NCBI GenBank assembly: GCA_946408315.1
Contig: CAMJRV010000122.1
Location: 1-6,984 of the forward strand
Source: an uncultured Bacillota bacterium
GTDB lineage: Bacteria; Bacillota; Clostridia; Peptostreptococcales; Anaerovoracaceae
Length of the DNA: 6,984 nt
Reading direction: 5' to 3'
The position numbers and the translations under genes are program-made. Below the pieces are notes generated by a model. It did not search any database, was not told where the DNA came from, and saw nothing but the letters and a program-made list of their open reading frames with translations. Position 1 is the stretch's first letter, and each line of letters opens with the position of its first letter. Shown here piece after piece: positions 1 to 6,497 of this stretch.

Positions 1-107
1 GCGAAGAACTGTCAAGCCAGGCTGAGATACTGAAGATTATGGTAGGCAAATTTCAGCTTAAAAAATGGGCCCTGAACTGTGCGGAACCACTAAAAATTGG
101 GCATTAA
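1..107 (+). CDS. Methyl-accepting chemotaxis protein, C-terminal end (5' partial)
   Basis: Reading in the frame that starts at base 3, the codons give EELSSQAEILKIMVGKFQL followed by about 15 more residues and a TAA stop at 105-107. The pattern S-E-E-L-S-x-Q-A-E-x-L-K-x-x-V-G-x-F is the usual last segment of the cytoplasmic signalling domain of clostridial methyl-accepting chemotaxis proteins, where the coiled-coil hairpin ends. Such receptors are membrane proteins that pass ligand signals to CheA/CheW. Only about 34 codons are in the window, so ligand domain and membrane segments cannot be seen. The last 14 or so residues (WALNCAEPLKIGH region) are unlike the short charged tail common in this family, and there is no NWETF-type CheR tether. 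A terminator follows directly. Family assignment rests on a short motif but is distinctive. Confidence 0.72.
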   Translation, partial: EELSSQAEILKIMVGKFQLKKWALNCAEPLKIGH

Positions 108-123
108 TCAAACGGCAATCTGG

Positions 124-159
124 GAATGAGTTCGGTATTTTACCGGACTCATTCTTTTT
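124..159 (+). terminator. Rho-independent terminator of the chemoreceptor gene
   Basis: Bases 124-137 (GAATGAGTTCGGTA) pair with 141-154 (TACCGGACTCATTC) through 14 positions, with one G-U wobble and a TTT loop, and are followed immediately by five T's (155-159). It lies 17 bases after the stop at 107. It should separate the chemoreceptor transcript from the sugar operon downstream. Confidence 0.88.
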
Positions 160-195
160 CGTGTGCATTTGATTGATTAACTTAAGAAAAAACAG

Positions 196-224
196 TTGAC
201 ATACTTATGCAATTGGATTAATCT
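196..224 (+). promoter_or_regulatory. Sigma-A-type promoter of the regulator/transport operon
   Basis: A perfect -35 box TTGACA (196-201) is followed after 17 bases by TAATCT (219-224), which keeps the three most conserved -10 positions (T1, A2, T6). Transcription should start near 231, giving a leader of about 60 bases before the ATG at 290. It lies just after the upstream terminator and is the only convincing promoter before the ROK gene. Confidence 0.7.
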
Positions 225-233
225 GTTAACAAG

Positions 234-247
234 GTGAATCGATTAAC
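234..247. promoter_or_regulatory. Candidate operator: 14-bp palindrome overlapping the transcription start
   Basis: GTGAATCGATTAAC is symmetric about its central CG at 12 of 14 positions (perfect AATCGATT core, with GT and AC flanks). It sits about 10 bases after the -10 box, roughly at +3 to +16, a position where a bound repressor would block transcription. A second short palindrome, GATTAATC (216-223), overlaps the -10 box, and a GTTAAC (225-230) lies between. The obvious ligand is the ROK protein encoded directly downstream, but this is inference from position. A related half site, TGATTGATTAAC, occurs at 170-181. Confidence 0.45.
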
Positions 248-289
248 GGAGTTTAGTCACTCTGAAAGGAAAGAGGACGGCAAGCAAAG

Positions 290-1516
290 ATGAGAGGTGC
301 GATAGGAAAAAATAACAGTGATTTGACCGAAATGAATCGCTCCGCTGTGGTGAAAATATTACAGCAGCAGGAGGTGTGCTCCCGGGCGGATATTGCCAGA
401 CAAACGGGGCTTACCCAGGCGGCTATTACAAAAATAGTTGCGTCGATGATGGAGATGGGCATTGTATCCGAGGTCGGGATTATAACCGGCAGTGACAACC
501 GCCGTTCTATAGGGCTCAGGCTGAACGCCGATAGACATCAGATCATTGGGGTAAAGTTTGCAAGAGAGATGTTTGCGGTAGGTGTGTTCGATATTTCGGG
601 CATGATATACACCCAGACCGAAACCAAGTTTCCGCTTGAGGAAGAACCCCAAAAAGTGCTTTCTGCTATGAAAAAGCAGATACACGATATGCTGAAGAAA
701 TATGAAAATGTAGTATCCATTGGTCTTGCCGTTCCGGGGCCTTACCTGCGGGATGAAGGACGTATTGCGGTTGTAACCCGTATGTCGGCCTGGCACACGA
801 TCAATTTTATTGAGGAATTCAAGGAAGAGTTCCACAAGCCTGTCTTTATAGAGCATGATGCAAACGCAGGCGCGTTGGCCGAATGGCTGTTTGGAGGGCA
901 TGGTCAGTCGCTGCACACCCTGGCTTACTTTCTGGTAGGCGAAGGCGTGGGTTGCGGCATGATCGAGCGCGGCAGACTTTTTCTGGGGGTGCAGGGCTCC
1001 GCATGTGAAATTGGTCATGTCAGCGTGGACGTATTCGGTCCCCGCTGTGAATGCGGCAACTATGGCTGCCTTGAGATGTATTGCTCGGCTTCAGCATTAT
1101 GGAAGAAAGCTCAGGAGCATGTGCCGGAATGCCTTCCGGTTGGAGAGCTGCAAAGCGGCGACGCCTGCAACGCGATCTTTGAAGCGGCCCGCGCCGGCAA
1201 TCAAAAAGCGCTGGACGTGGTGCGGGAGACAGCGGAGTATATCGGTTACGGCTGTGTTACTCTGATCAACGGCTATAACCCCGACATTATTATCATTGGC
1301 GACGTCGTATCTCAGGGGGGAGATTTACTGATGCCTACGATTCAGGAAGTAGTGAAGCAGCGTGTGATTCCTGAACTGCACACCAGGGTGCAGATAAAAA
1401 TATCTGACCTCAAGGTGGACCCCACCCTTTATGGCGCAGCCGCCACGGCAACGAATAAGGTGCTGCAGCTGCCCAGTAAGTTTTCTGCGGCCGGCAAATG
1501 GGGACCGGGCAAATGA
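290..1516 (+). CDS. ROK-family transcriptional regulator (NagC/XylR type)
   Basis: A 408-residue protein, the usual length for ROK repressors. Residues about 16-65 form a winged helix-turn-helix (NRSAVVKIL, then SRADIARQTGLTQAAITKIV). The rest is a ROK sugar-kinase-like domain: VPGP motif near 150, DANAGA at 190-195 in the sugar/nucleotide site, the ROK signature around YFLVGEGVGCG, EIGH at 240-243, and the zinc-binding CECGNYGC at 253-260. Proteins of this type bind DNA as dimers and release or bind it in response to a sugar or sugar phosphate. The ATG at 290 is preceded by the purine-rich GGAAAGAGGA (268-277), slightly far from the start, but the residues before the helix-turn-helix match the normal ROK N-terminus. 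It is the first gene of the operon and its stop overlaps the next start (ATGA), so it is likely autoregulated through the palindrome at 234-247. Its effector is unknown. Confidence 0.93.
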   Translation: MRGAIGKNNSDLTEMNRSAVVKILQQQEVCSRADIARQTGLTQAAITKIVASMMEMGIVSEVGIITGSDNRRSIGLRLNADRHQIIGVKFAREMFAVGVFDISGMIYTQTETKFPLEEEPQKVLSAMKKQIHDMLKKYENVVSIGLAVPGPYLRDEGRIAVVTRMSAWHTINFIEEFKEEFHKPVFIEHDANAGALAEWLFGGHGQSLHTLAYFLVGEGVGCGMIERGRLFLGVQGSACEIGHVSVDVFGPRCECGNYGCLEMYCSASALWKKAQEHVPECLPVGELQSGDACNAIFEAARAGNQKALDVVRETAEYIGYGCVTLINGYNPDIIIIGDVVSQGGDLLMPTIQEVVKQRVIPELHTRVQIKISDLKVDPTLYGAAATATNKVLQLPSKFSAAGKWGPGK

Positions 1517-2334
1517 TTCCCCCGGATATAATGCGATATAAGATGGTCTTTTGTGATATTGACGGAACGCTCCTCAACTCGGCACATCGTATTTCACGGG
1601 GGACCAGAGAGAAAATACAGGAGCTTTATCATGCCGGAATCCCTTTTATCCTTGTGTCGGCCCGTATGCCTTCGGGGATTTTTCCCTTGCAGCGTGAACT
1701 GGGAATCAGAGCACCCATCGTCTGCTACAGCGGCGCGCTGATCCTCAATGAGCAGGGGAATCCAGTCAAAACAGTCGGCATCGACTGCGAAAAAGCGATT
1801 CTCATCGACGATTTCGTTAAAAAGGAATGGAGTCAAGTTTGCTGCAGCGCCTATTGCTACGATGACTGGATTTCAGACAATATTCATGACGAATGGATCG
1901 TGCAGGAACAAAACATCACGACGTCGGTGCCGATAGAAGGCAGACTTTGGGACCTCGTCCCGCAAAAGGGACATATTCATAAGCTTTTATGTATGGGGGA
2001 AGCCGAGGCAATTTCAGGTCTTGACAATGTGCTGAAAGAAAAATTTCCCGGGCTTTCCGTTTACCGCTCCAAAGATACTTATCTTGAAATTATGGACAGT
2101 GCTGTCTCGAAATCAAGTGCGGTCAAGTATCTTTGCAGGGACTACGATATTCCCATCGAAGCGACCGTATCCTTCGGGGATAATTTTAACGACGTGGATA
2201 TGCTGCTCGCCACCGGCACCAGCTTTGCAATGGGCAATGCGCCGGAAGAGGTAAAAAGACTGGCGAAAAATGTTACGATGGACAATGACCACGAGGGTGT
2301 GGCCGAGGGACTGAAACAGTTGAATTTTGCATAG
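1513..2334 (+). CDS. Cof-type HAD-superfamily hydrolase (HAD-IIB, probable sugar-phosphate phosphatase)
   Basis: A 273-residue cytoplasmic phosphatase of the Cof/YidA-like subfamily, normal in length. All four HAD motifs are intact: motif I DIDGT with nucleophile D15 and acid/base D17; motif II LVSAR with S49; the motif III lysine K200 in AVSKSSAVKYL; and motif IV GDNFND with D223 and D227 for magnesium. Residues about 85-190 form the C2-type cap that sets specificity. Family members hydrolyse sugar phosphates, FMN, pyridoxal phosphate and similar small phosphates, so the substrate is not fixed by sequence. I chose the ATG at 1513 because it overlaps the ROK stop (ATGA) and has GGGGA eight bases upstream; in-frame ATGs at 1498 and 1531 lack a clear ribosome binding site, although 1531 (MRYK before motif I) also fits the family. 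Its place between regulator and importer suggests action on a phosphorylated form of the imported sugar. Confidence 0.9.
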   Translation: MIPPDIMRYKMVFCDIDGTLLNSAHRISRGTREKIQELYHAGIPFILVSARMPSGIFPLQRELGIRAPIVCYSGALILNEQGNPVKTVGIDCEKAILIDDFVKKEWSQVCCSAYCYDDWISDNIHDEWIVQEQNITTSVPIEGRLWDLVPQKGHIHKLLCMGEAEAISGLDNVLKEKFPGLSVYRSKDTYLEIMDSAVSKSSAVKYLCRDYDIPIEATVSFGDNFNDVDMLLATGTSFAMGNAPEEVKRLAKNVTMDNDHEGVAEGLKQLNFA

Positions 2335-2351
2335 AATCGAATATGAGATTT

Positions 2352-2367
2352 GCTTGCGAAGGCAAGC
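2352..2367 (+). other. Small intercistronic stem-loop
   Basis: GCTTGC (2352-2357) and GCAAGC (2362-2367) form a perfect 6-bp stem with a GAAG loop in the 50-base gap between the HAD and ATPase genes. No T run follows, so it is not a terminator. It lies just upstream of the GAGGAG at 2372 and could affect translation of the ATPase or mRNA processing, but it may also be chance. Confidence 0.3.
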
Positions 2368-2371
2368 GTAT

Positions 2372-2377
2372 GAGGAG
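2372..2377 (+). promoter_or_regulatory. Ribosome binding site that fixes the ATPase start at 2385
   Basis: GAGGAG lies seven bases before the ATG at 2385. The in-frame ATG at 2343 and the one at 2370 have no comparable site, and the residues they would add (MRFACEG...) are not part of the family N-terminus, which normally begins a few residues before the first beta strand. Confidence 0.75.
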
Positions 2378-2384
2378 TGTGGTC

Positions 2385-3953
2385 ATGGAACATCCTTTAA
2401 TTTTGCAGATGCAGGGTATTACCAAACTCTTTCCGGGCGTGCGTGCGCTCGACGATGTTACGCTGGAAGTACATAGAGGAACCATTCACGCAATTTGCGG
2501 CGAGAATGGCGCGGGAAAGTCAACCCTGATGAAGGTTCTTTCCGGTGTTTATCCTCACGGATCCTATGAAGGAAAGATCATCTACATGGGCAATGAAATG
2601 GCGTTCCGGGACATCAAGGAATCGGAGAGCGCCGGTATTGCGATTATTCACCAAGAGCTGACAATGATTCCGGAGCTGTCCATTACGGAAAACATCTTTT
2701 TGGGTAACGAGATCGTAAAGCATGGGCTGATTGACTGGGATACCGCAGGCCGTCGCACGGTAGAGGTACTTGAAAAGGTAGGGCTGACGCTTGATCCCAA
2801 CACTTTGATTAAGCACCTGGGCGTAGGCCAGCAGCAATTGGTGGAGATCGCCAAAGCGCTTTCCAAAAACGTCAAACTGCTGATTCTCGACGAGCCGACC
2901 TCCGCACTCAATGAGGACGATTCCGCAAACCTGCTCGAGCTCATGCGCGGCTTAAAAAGCCGGGACATCACCTGTATCATGATTTCGCACAAGCTCAACG
3001 AGATCGCGGCGATCGCCGACGCTGTTACAGTCATCCGCGACGGCCGTACGGTCGAAACCTATACTGTCGAAGCGGGGCACGTCGATGAGGACCGCATTAT
3101 CCGTGCTATGGTAGGGCGCTCCATCGAAAACCGGTATCCCGCTCACGAATCAAATCCGGGCGAGGTCATTTTCGAGGTATCCGACTGGTGTGTGGAAGAC
3201 CCCAACAATCCGGGCCGTCGGGTATGCAAGAACTCCAGTTTCTTCGTCAGAGCCGGAGAGATCGTCGGCTTTGCCGGCCTTATGGGCGCGGGAAGAACGG
3301 AGCTGATGCGGTCTATCTTTGGGAGAAACTACGGCATCTACCTTGGCGGCTCTATTAAAATCAGAGGCAAAGAGATCCGCGCCGCCTCGGTTGCCTCCGC
3401 CATCCGTCAGGGCATCGCTTACGTGCCCGAGGATCGCAAGAACCTGGGGCTCAATCTGTTAGACACCATCCGCATCACCACGGTGTCGGCAAATCTAAGA
3501 GCAATTTTGCGCGGCAGACTCCTTGATTTGGACCGGGAATTTCAGGTCGCCGAAGAGTATCGCCGTTCCTTAAATGTTAAGACGTACAGCGTTGACCGCG
3601 GCGTGACCACCTTGTCCGGCGGCAACCAGCAAAAGGTTGTTTTGGGCAAGTGGATGTTTACAGAGCCGGATGTTCTGATTCTTGACGAACCCACCCGCGG
3701 AATTGACGTCGGCGCCAAGTATGAAATTTATCGCCTGATTCATGCGCTTGCGGATCAAGGGAAAGCAGTCATAATCATTTCCTCCGAGTTGCCCGAGCTG
3801 CTTGGTATATCAGATAGAATCTACACCATTTTTGAGGGAGCCGTAACAGGCGTGATAGACCGCCGGGAGGCCAATCAGGAAAAACTCATGAAAATGATGA
3901 CAAACACCTCCGGGACGGAATCGAAAGCAGGAAAGGATGAGAAGGCGTTATGA
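2385..3953 (+). CDS. mmsA: Multiple-monosaccharide ABC importer, tandem ATP-binding protein (GguA/MmsA type)
   Basis: A 522-residue cytoplasmic ATPase with two fused nucleotide-binding domains, the arrangement of CUT2 sugar importers (RbsA, XylG, GguA). Domain 1: Walker A GENGAGKST (39-47), Q-loop Q90, divergent signature LGVGQQQ (145-151), Walker B LLILDEP (165-171), switch H202. Domain 2: degenerate Walker A GLMGAGRTE (298-306) lacking the lysine, consensus signature LSGGNQQ (410-416), Walker B VLILDEP (430-436). The asymmetry is normal for the family: one site uses the good Walker A with the second-domain signature, the other is degenerate. The segments IDWDTA, the LGVGQQQ signature and YGIYLGGSI after the domain 2 Walker A region resemble Agrobacterium GguA more than RbsA, as I recall that sequence. 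The stop overlaps the permease start (ATGA), so the two are probably translationally coupled. Confidence 0.94.
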   Translation: MEHPLILQMQGITKLFPGVRALDDVTLEVHRGTIHAICGENGAGKSTLMKVLSGVYPHGSYEGKIIYMGNEMAFRDIKESESAGIAIIHQELTMIPELSITENIFLGNEIVKHGLIDWDTAGRRTVEVLEKVGLTLDPNTLIKHLGVGQQQLVEIAKALSKNVKLLILDEPTSALNEDDSANLLELMRGLKSRDITCIMISHKLNEIAAIADAVTVIRDGRTVETYTVEAGHVDEDRIIRAMVGRSIENRYPAHESNPGEVIFEVSDWCVEDPNNPGRRVCKNSSFFVRAGEIVGFAGLMGAGRTELMRSIFGRNYGIYLGGSIKIRGKEIRAASVASAIRQGIAYVPEDRKNLGLNLLDTIRITTVSANLRAILRGRLLDLDREFQVAEEYRRSLNVKTYSVDRGVTTLSGGNQQKVVLGKWMFTEPDVLILDEPTRGIDVGAKYEIYRLIHALADQGKAVIIISSELPELLGISDRIYTIFEGAVTGVIDRREANQEKLMKMMTNTSGTESKAGKDEKAL

Positions 3954-5224
3954 AATATATCAAGAAAGTATTTGGCGGCGGACTGCGGCAGTACAGCATG
4001 GTGATTGCCTTAGTGGCCCTTACTGTGATCTTTAATATCACTTCGGAGGGAAAAATGGTTACCCCCTCCAACTTCCAGAACCTGATATCCGGCAATGCGT
4101 ATGTATTGGTGCTGGCGATCGGGATGCTGATGGTCATCGTGATCGGACAGATCGATCTGTCCGTTGGTTCTGTGGCCGGTTTCTCGGGAATGGTGATGGC
4201 GCTTACGGCGCGGGATCTTGGATTGCCGTGGTGGATGGCAGTGCTTCTCAGCCTTGCGATCGGCGCTGCAATCGGAGCGTGGCAGGGGTTCTGGCTTTCA
4301 AAGCTCGGTATTCCCGGTTTTATTACAACCTTGGGCGGCATGATGATTTTCCGTGGCGGCGTGATCTGGATTTCAAAGTCTATCTCGGTGCCGGCGCCTT
4401 CGGAGCTCAAAGTATTCGGAGCGGGATATTTGCCTGACTGGGGCCCTTATACAGGGATGAACAATTCGACGCTGCTGCTGGGAATCCTCGCAATCGCCGC
4501 TTTCGCCTTTACGCAGCTGCGTAAATACAAGCGCTCTGTAAATCTGACCGAAAAAACGGAGGAGCTTTGGCCTGTGGTGGTTCGGATCGTCTTGATCGGC
4601 GTCGTCATCGGTTACTTAACATGGATTTTCGGCACCGGGCGCCCCGGTACCTCCTTCCCCGTACCGGGTCTGATCCTCGTGGTTTTGGTCATTATTTACC
4701 ACATCATCACTCAGCGCACCAGATTCGGACGCCACATCTATGCTGTGGGGGGCAATAAAAGCGCGGCTGCACTGTCCGGTGTAAATGTTAAGAGAACATA
4801 TTTCCTGACTATGCTCAATATGTCTATGCTCGCGGCTCTGGCCGGAATCATGTTTGTGGGCCGTTCCACCGCGGCGGGTCCGTCGGATGGCACCGGATGG
4901 GAATTGGATGCCATTGCATCGGTCTTTATCGGCGGCGCGGCTGTTTCCGGCGGTGTCGGTACCGTTCTCGCTACGATGGTCGGAGGACTGGTGATGGCGG
5001 TTCTCAACTCCGGACTGATGCTGATGGGTGTTGGCGCTGACCGTACGCAGGTTATTAAGGGTCTTGTGCTGCTTGCGGCGGTTGCGTTTGATGTTTTCAA
5101 CAAGCAGCAGGGACGTGAATCGATTATAGGAAGGCTGTTTCCCACAAAGGAAAGTACCTCTAAAGAAGATAATGCCAAGGAAGAACGCTCCAAGAACGGT
5201 AACGCTGCCGGCAGCAGTTCCTGA
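3950..5224 (+). CDS. mmsB: Multiple-monosaccharide ABC importer, permease (GguB/MmsB type)
   Basis: A 424-residue integral membrane protein of the BPD_transp_2 (CUT2 permease) family. About ten to eleven hydrophobic segments are visible, near residues 16-30, 51-66, 72-88, 95-112, 122-141, 172-189, 209-227, 238-254, 284-304, 318-350 and 366-383. Family landmarks are GQIDLSVGS (66-74), the cytoplasmic ATPase-contact region RFGRHIYAVGGN (258-269) followed by LSGVNV, and FIGGAAVSGGVGT (326-338). The extra membrane pair around 200-254 is typical of the longer XylH/GguB branch and absent from shorter RbsC-like proteins. The start lies four bases after GAAGG and within the ATPase stop. The last 30 or so residues form a hydrophilic, Lys/Glu/Ser/Asn-rich tail ending in Gly-Ser-Ser-Ser, probably disordered in the cytoplasm. 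Two copies of the protein should make the channel. Confidence 0.93.
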   Translation: MKYIKKVFGGGLRQYSMVIALVALTVIFNITSEGKMVTPSNFQNLISGNAYVLVLAIGMLMVIVIGQIDLSVGSVAGFSGMVMALTARDLGLPWWMAVLLSLAIGAAIGAWQGFWLSKLGIPGFITTLGGMMIFRGGVIWISKSISVPAPSELKVFGAGYLPDWGPYTGMNNSTLLLGILAIAAFAFTQLRKYKRSVNLTEKTEELWPVVVRIVLIGVVIGYLTWIFGTGRPGTSFPVPGLILVVLVIIYHIITQRTRFGRHIYAVGGNKSAAALSGVNVKRTYFLTMLNMSMLAALAGIMFVGRSTAAGPSDGTGWELDAIASVFIGGAAVSGGVGTVLATMVGGLVMAVLNSGLMLMGVGADRTQVIKGLVLLAAVAFDVFNKQQGRESIIGRLFPTKESTSKEDNAKEERSKNGNAAGSSS

Positions 5225-5283
5225 TGGACTGATCGCCGGGCTTACATATTAGTCGATGGACTTAAAACAGGAGGAGAAAAGAA

Positions 5284-6381
5284 ATGAAAAAGCGTATATC
5301 CTTATTCCTCGTTGCATTACTTATGGTGGCAATGGCGCTGACAGGCTGCGGCGGCGCGGGCCAATCCAACGAATCCGCTGAACCGCCGGCTTCTGAGGGC
5401 GGAGGCTTTGCCGCAGACGCAACCATCGGCGTTGCTCTGCCATGGCTCGGAACTCAGAACTGGGCAGAAGCGGATGAGATGTTCAAAACCGAATTGGAGG
5501 CTGCCGGATTCAAAGCAATCGTCCAGCATGCAGACAACAAGGTTCCTCAGCAGCAGCAGCAGATCGAGTCGATGATTCAGAATGGCGCTAAAGTCATCGT
5601 CGTTGGTCCTGTGGACGGCTCCCAGCTTGGAGCGGTTCTGGAAGAAGCAGAGGCGGCCGGCATCTACATTATCGGCTATGACCGTCTCATTGAGAACACC
5701 ACCGGTATCAACGGTGTGGTTCAATTCGGCAGCATCAAGACCGGCGAGCTGCAAGGGCAGGCCTTGCTGGATGGATTAGCAGCCAATAAGGGCAAGGGTC
5801 CTTATAACATCGAGCTGTTCGGCGGCGGCCCTGCAGACCCCAACGCCCCCAACTTCTTCAAGGGAGCCATGTCAGTGCTCCAGCCCAAGATTGACGACGG
5901 AACGCTTGTTGTCGTATCGGGGCAAACCGATTTCACCCAGTGTGCTACGATGGACTGGGATAATTCTAAAGCACAGGCCCGTATGGACTCCCTCCTCTCC
6001 GGCTTCTACGCGGATAAGGAAATCCACGGCGTTCTCTCCCCCAACGATGGTATCGCCCGTGCGATCATTACCGCATCTGAGCAGGCCGGACAGAAGATTC
6101 CTGTTGTTTCAGGCCTCGATGCCGAGAACGAGTCGGTCAAGTGGGTTTGGTCGGGCAGACAGTATTCGACCGTAGCGAAACCCACCGACGTTCTGGTAGG
6201 AAAGACGATGGAGATCATCAAATCGCTTCAGGCAGGCAACGGTATGCCTACTCCTGACACAACCGTGAACAATGGCAAGAAGGACGTAGGCGTCTACGAG
6301 CTTCCTCCTCTCGTTGTCACTAAAGAAAATGCAAAAGAAGCGTTTGCAAATGATCCCGGCCGTATGGAGCTCCTGCAATAG
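5284..6381 (+). CDS. chvE: ChvE-type monosaccharide-binding lipoprotein of the ABC importer
   Basis: A 365-residue extracytoplasmic sugar-binding protein (Peripla_BP_4 fold). The N-terminus is a lipoprotein signal peptide: positive MKKR, a hydrophobic stretch, and lipobox LTGC with Cys22 as the predicted lipid-anchored residue, followed by a Gly/Ser/Glu/Pro linker to about residue 41. The mature part shows family motifs YDRLI (D133), NIELFGG, GAMSVL, AQARMDSLLS, VLSPNDG (D255) and VVSGLDAE (D279), a set close to Agrobacterium ChvE, which binds several aldoses. The conserved aspartates are likely sugar contacts, by analogy. The start has an excellent AGGAGG (5269-5274) nine bases upstream, which should give the high expression usual for binding proteins. 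It is the last gene of the transport block, 59 bases after the permease, and is followed by strong palindromes. A run of five glutamines encoded by five CAG codons (5548-5562) is a minor oddity. The preferred sugar is not determinable from sequence. Confidence 0.94.
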   Translation: MKKRISLFLVALLMVAMALTGCGGAGQSNESAEPPASEGGGFAADATIGVALPWLGTQNWAEADEMFKTELEAAGFKAIVQHADNKVPQQQQQIESMIQNGAKVIVVGPVDGSQLGAVLEEAEAAGIYIIGYDRLIENTTGINGVVQFGSIKTGELQGQALLDGLAANKGKGPYNIELFGGGPADPNAPNFFKGAMSVLQPKIDDGTLVVVSGQTDFTQCATMDWDNSKAQARMDSLLSGFYADKEIHGVLSPNDGIARAIITASEQAGQKIPVVSGLDAENESVKWVWSGRQYSTVAKPTDVLVGKTMEIIKSLQAGNGMPTPDTTVNNGKKDVGVYELPPLVVTKENAKEAFANDPGRMELLQ

Positions 6382-6392
6382 AAAGTCCTGGG

Positions 6393-6404
6393 CCCTTGCA
6401 AGGG
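6393..6404. repeat. 12-bp perfect palindrome after the binding-protein gene
   Basis: CCCTTGCAAGGG is a perfect dyad starting 11 bases after the stop codon of the binding-protein gene. As RNA it would form only a 4-bp stem with a TGCA loop; as DNA it could be a protein site. Its last G is also the first base of the stem-loop that follows. No function can be assigned. Confidence 0.5.
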
Positions 6405-6430
6405 GACGGCAGGGGGATTCCCTGCCGTCC
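6404..6430 (+). terminator. Strong stem-loop after the binding-protein gene: partial terminator or 3' mRNA stabiliser
   Basis: GGACGGCAGGG (6404-6414) pairs perfectly with CCCTGCCGTCC (6420-6430) around a GGATT loop, an 11-bp GC-rich stem. The sequence after it (GATTTGCAG) has no proper T run, so it is not a classical intrinsic terminator. Position directly after a binding-protein gene fits a 3' structure that protects the abundant upstream message and reduces read-through into the kinase gene. Confidence 0.6.
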
Positions 6431-6458
6431 GATTTGCAGTTTCGAACAATGTGCGTGA

Positions 6459-6488
6459 TTGAAACCGGCACTCCTTTTGTGTTAGAAT
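6459..6488 (+). promoter_or_regulatory. Extended -10 promoter for the sugar kinase gene
   Basis: TTGAAA (6459-6464, five of six -35 matches) is followed after 18 bases by TAGAAT (6483-6488, five of six -10 matches), preceded by TGT at 6480-6482, which gives the extended -10 TGn motif. The start of transcription would be near 6495, about 50 bases before the kinase ATG at 6544. This suggests the kinase can be expressed apart from the transport operon. Confidence 0.6.
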
Positions 6489-6497
6489 AAAAAATCA

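Noticed and set aside
359..1018. Long open frame (219 codons) on the minus strand opposite the ROK gene
   Set aside because: It lies wholly inside a well-supported ROK gene, shows no recognisable domain, and its composition is that of a complementary-strand shadow.
2343..2384. Upstream in-frame ATG as the ATPase start
   Set aside because: The extra 14 residues do not match the family N-terminus and the ATG at 2343 has no ribosome binding site, whereas 2385 has GAGGAG at ideal spacing.
2463..3310. Divergent LGVGQQQ signature in domain 1 and missing Walker A lysine in domain 2 taken as signs of a broken ATPase
   Set aside because: Both features are normal for tandem-domain CUT2 sugar importer ATPases; the reading frame is intact.
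3886..4410. Minus-strand open frame of 174 codons over the ATPase/permease junction
   Set aside because: It is antisense to two clearly identified genes, has no domain or ribosome binding site that I can see, and is rich in Pro/Ile as expected from the reverse of membrane-protein codons.
5548..5562. Five tandem CAG codons as a microsatellite-type phase-variable repeat
   Set aside because: Only five units, in frame and encoding glutamines inside a conserved helix region; length changes would not shift the frame.
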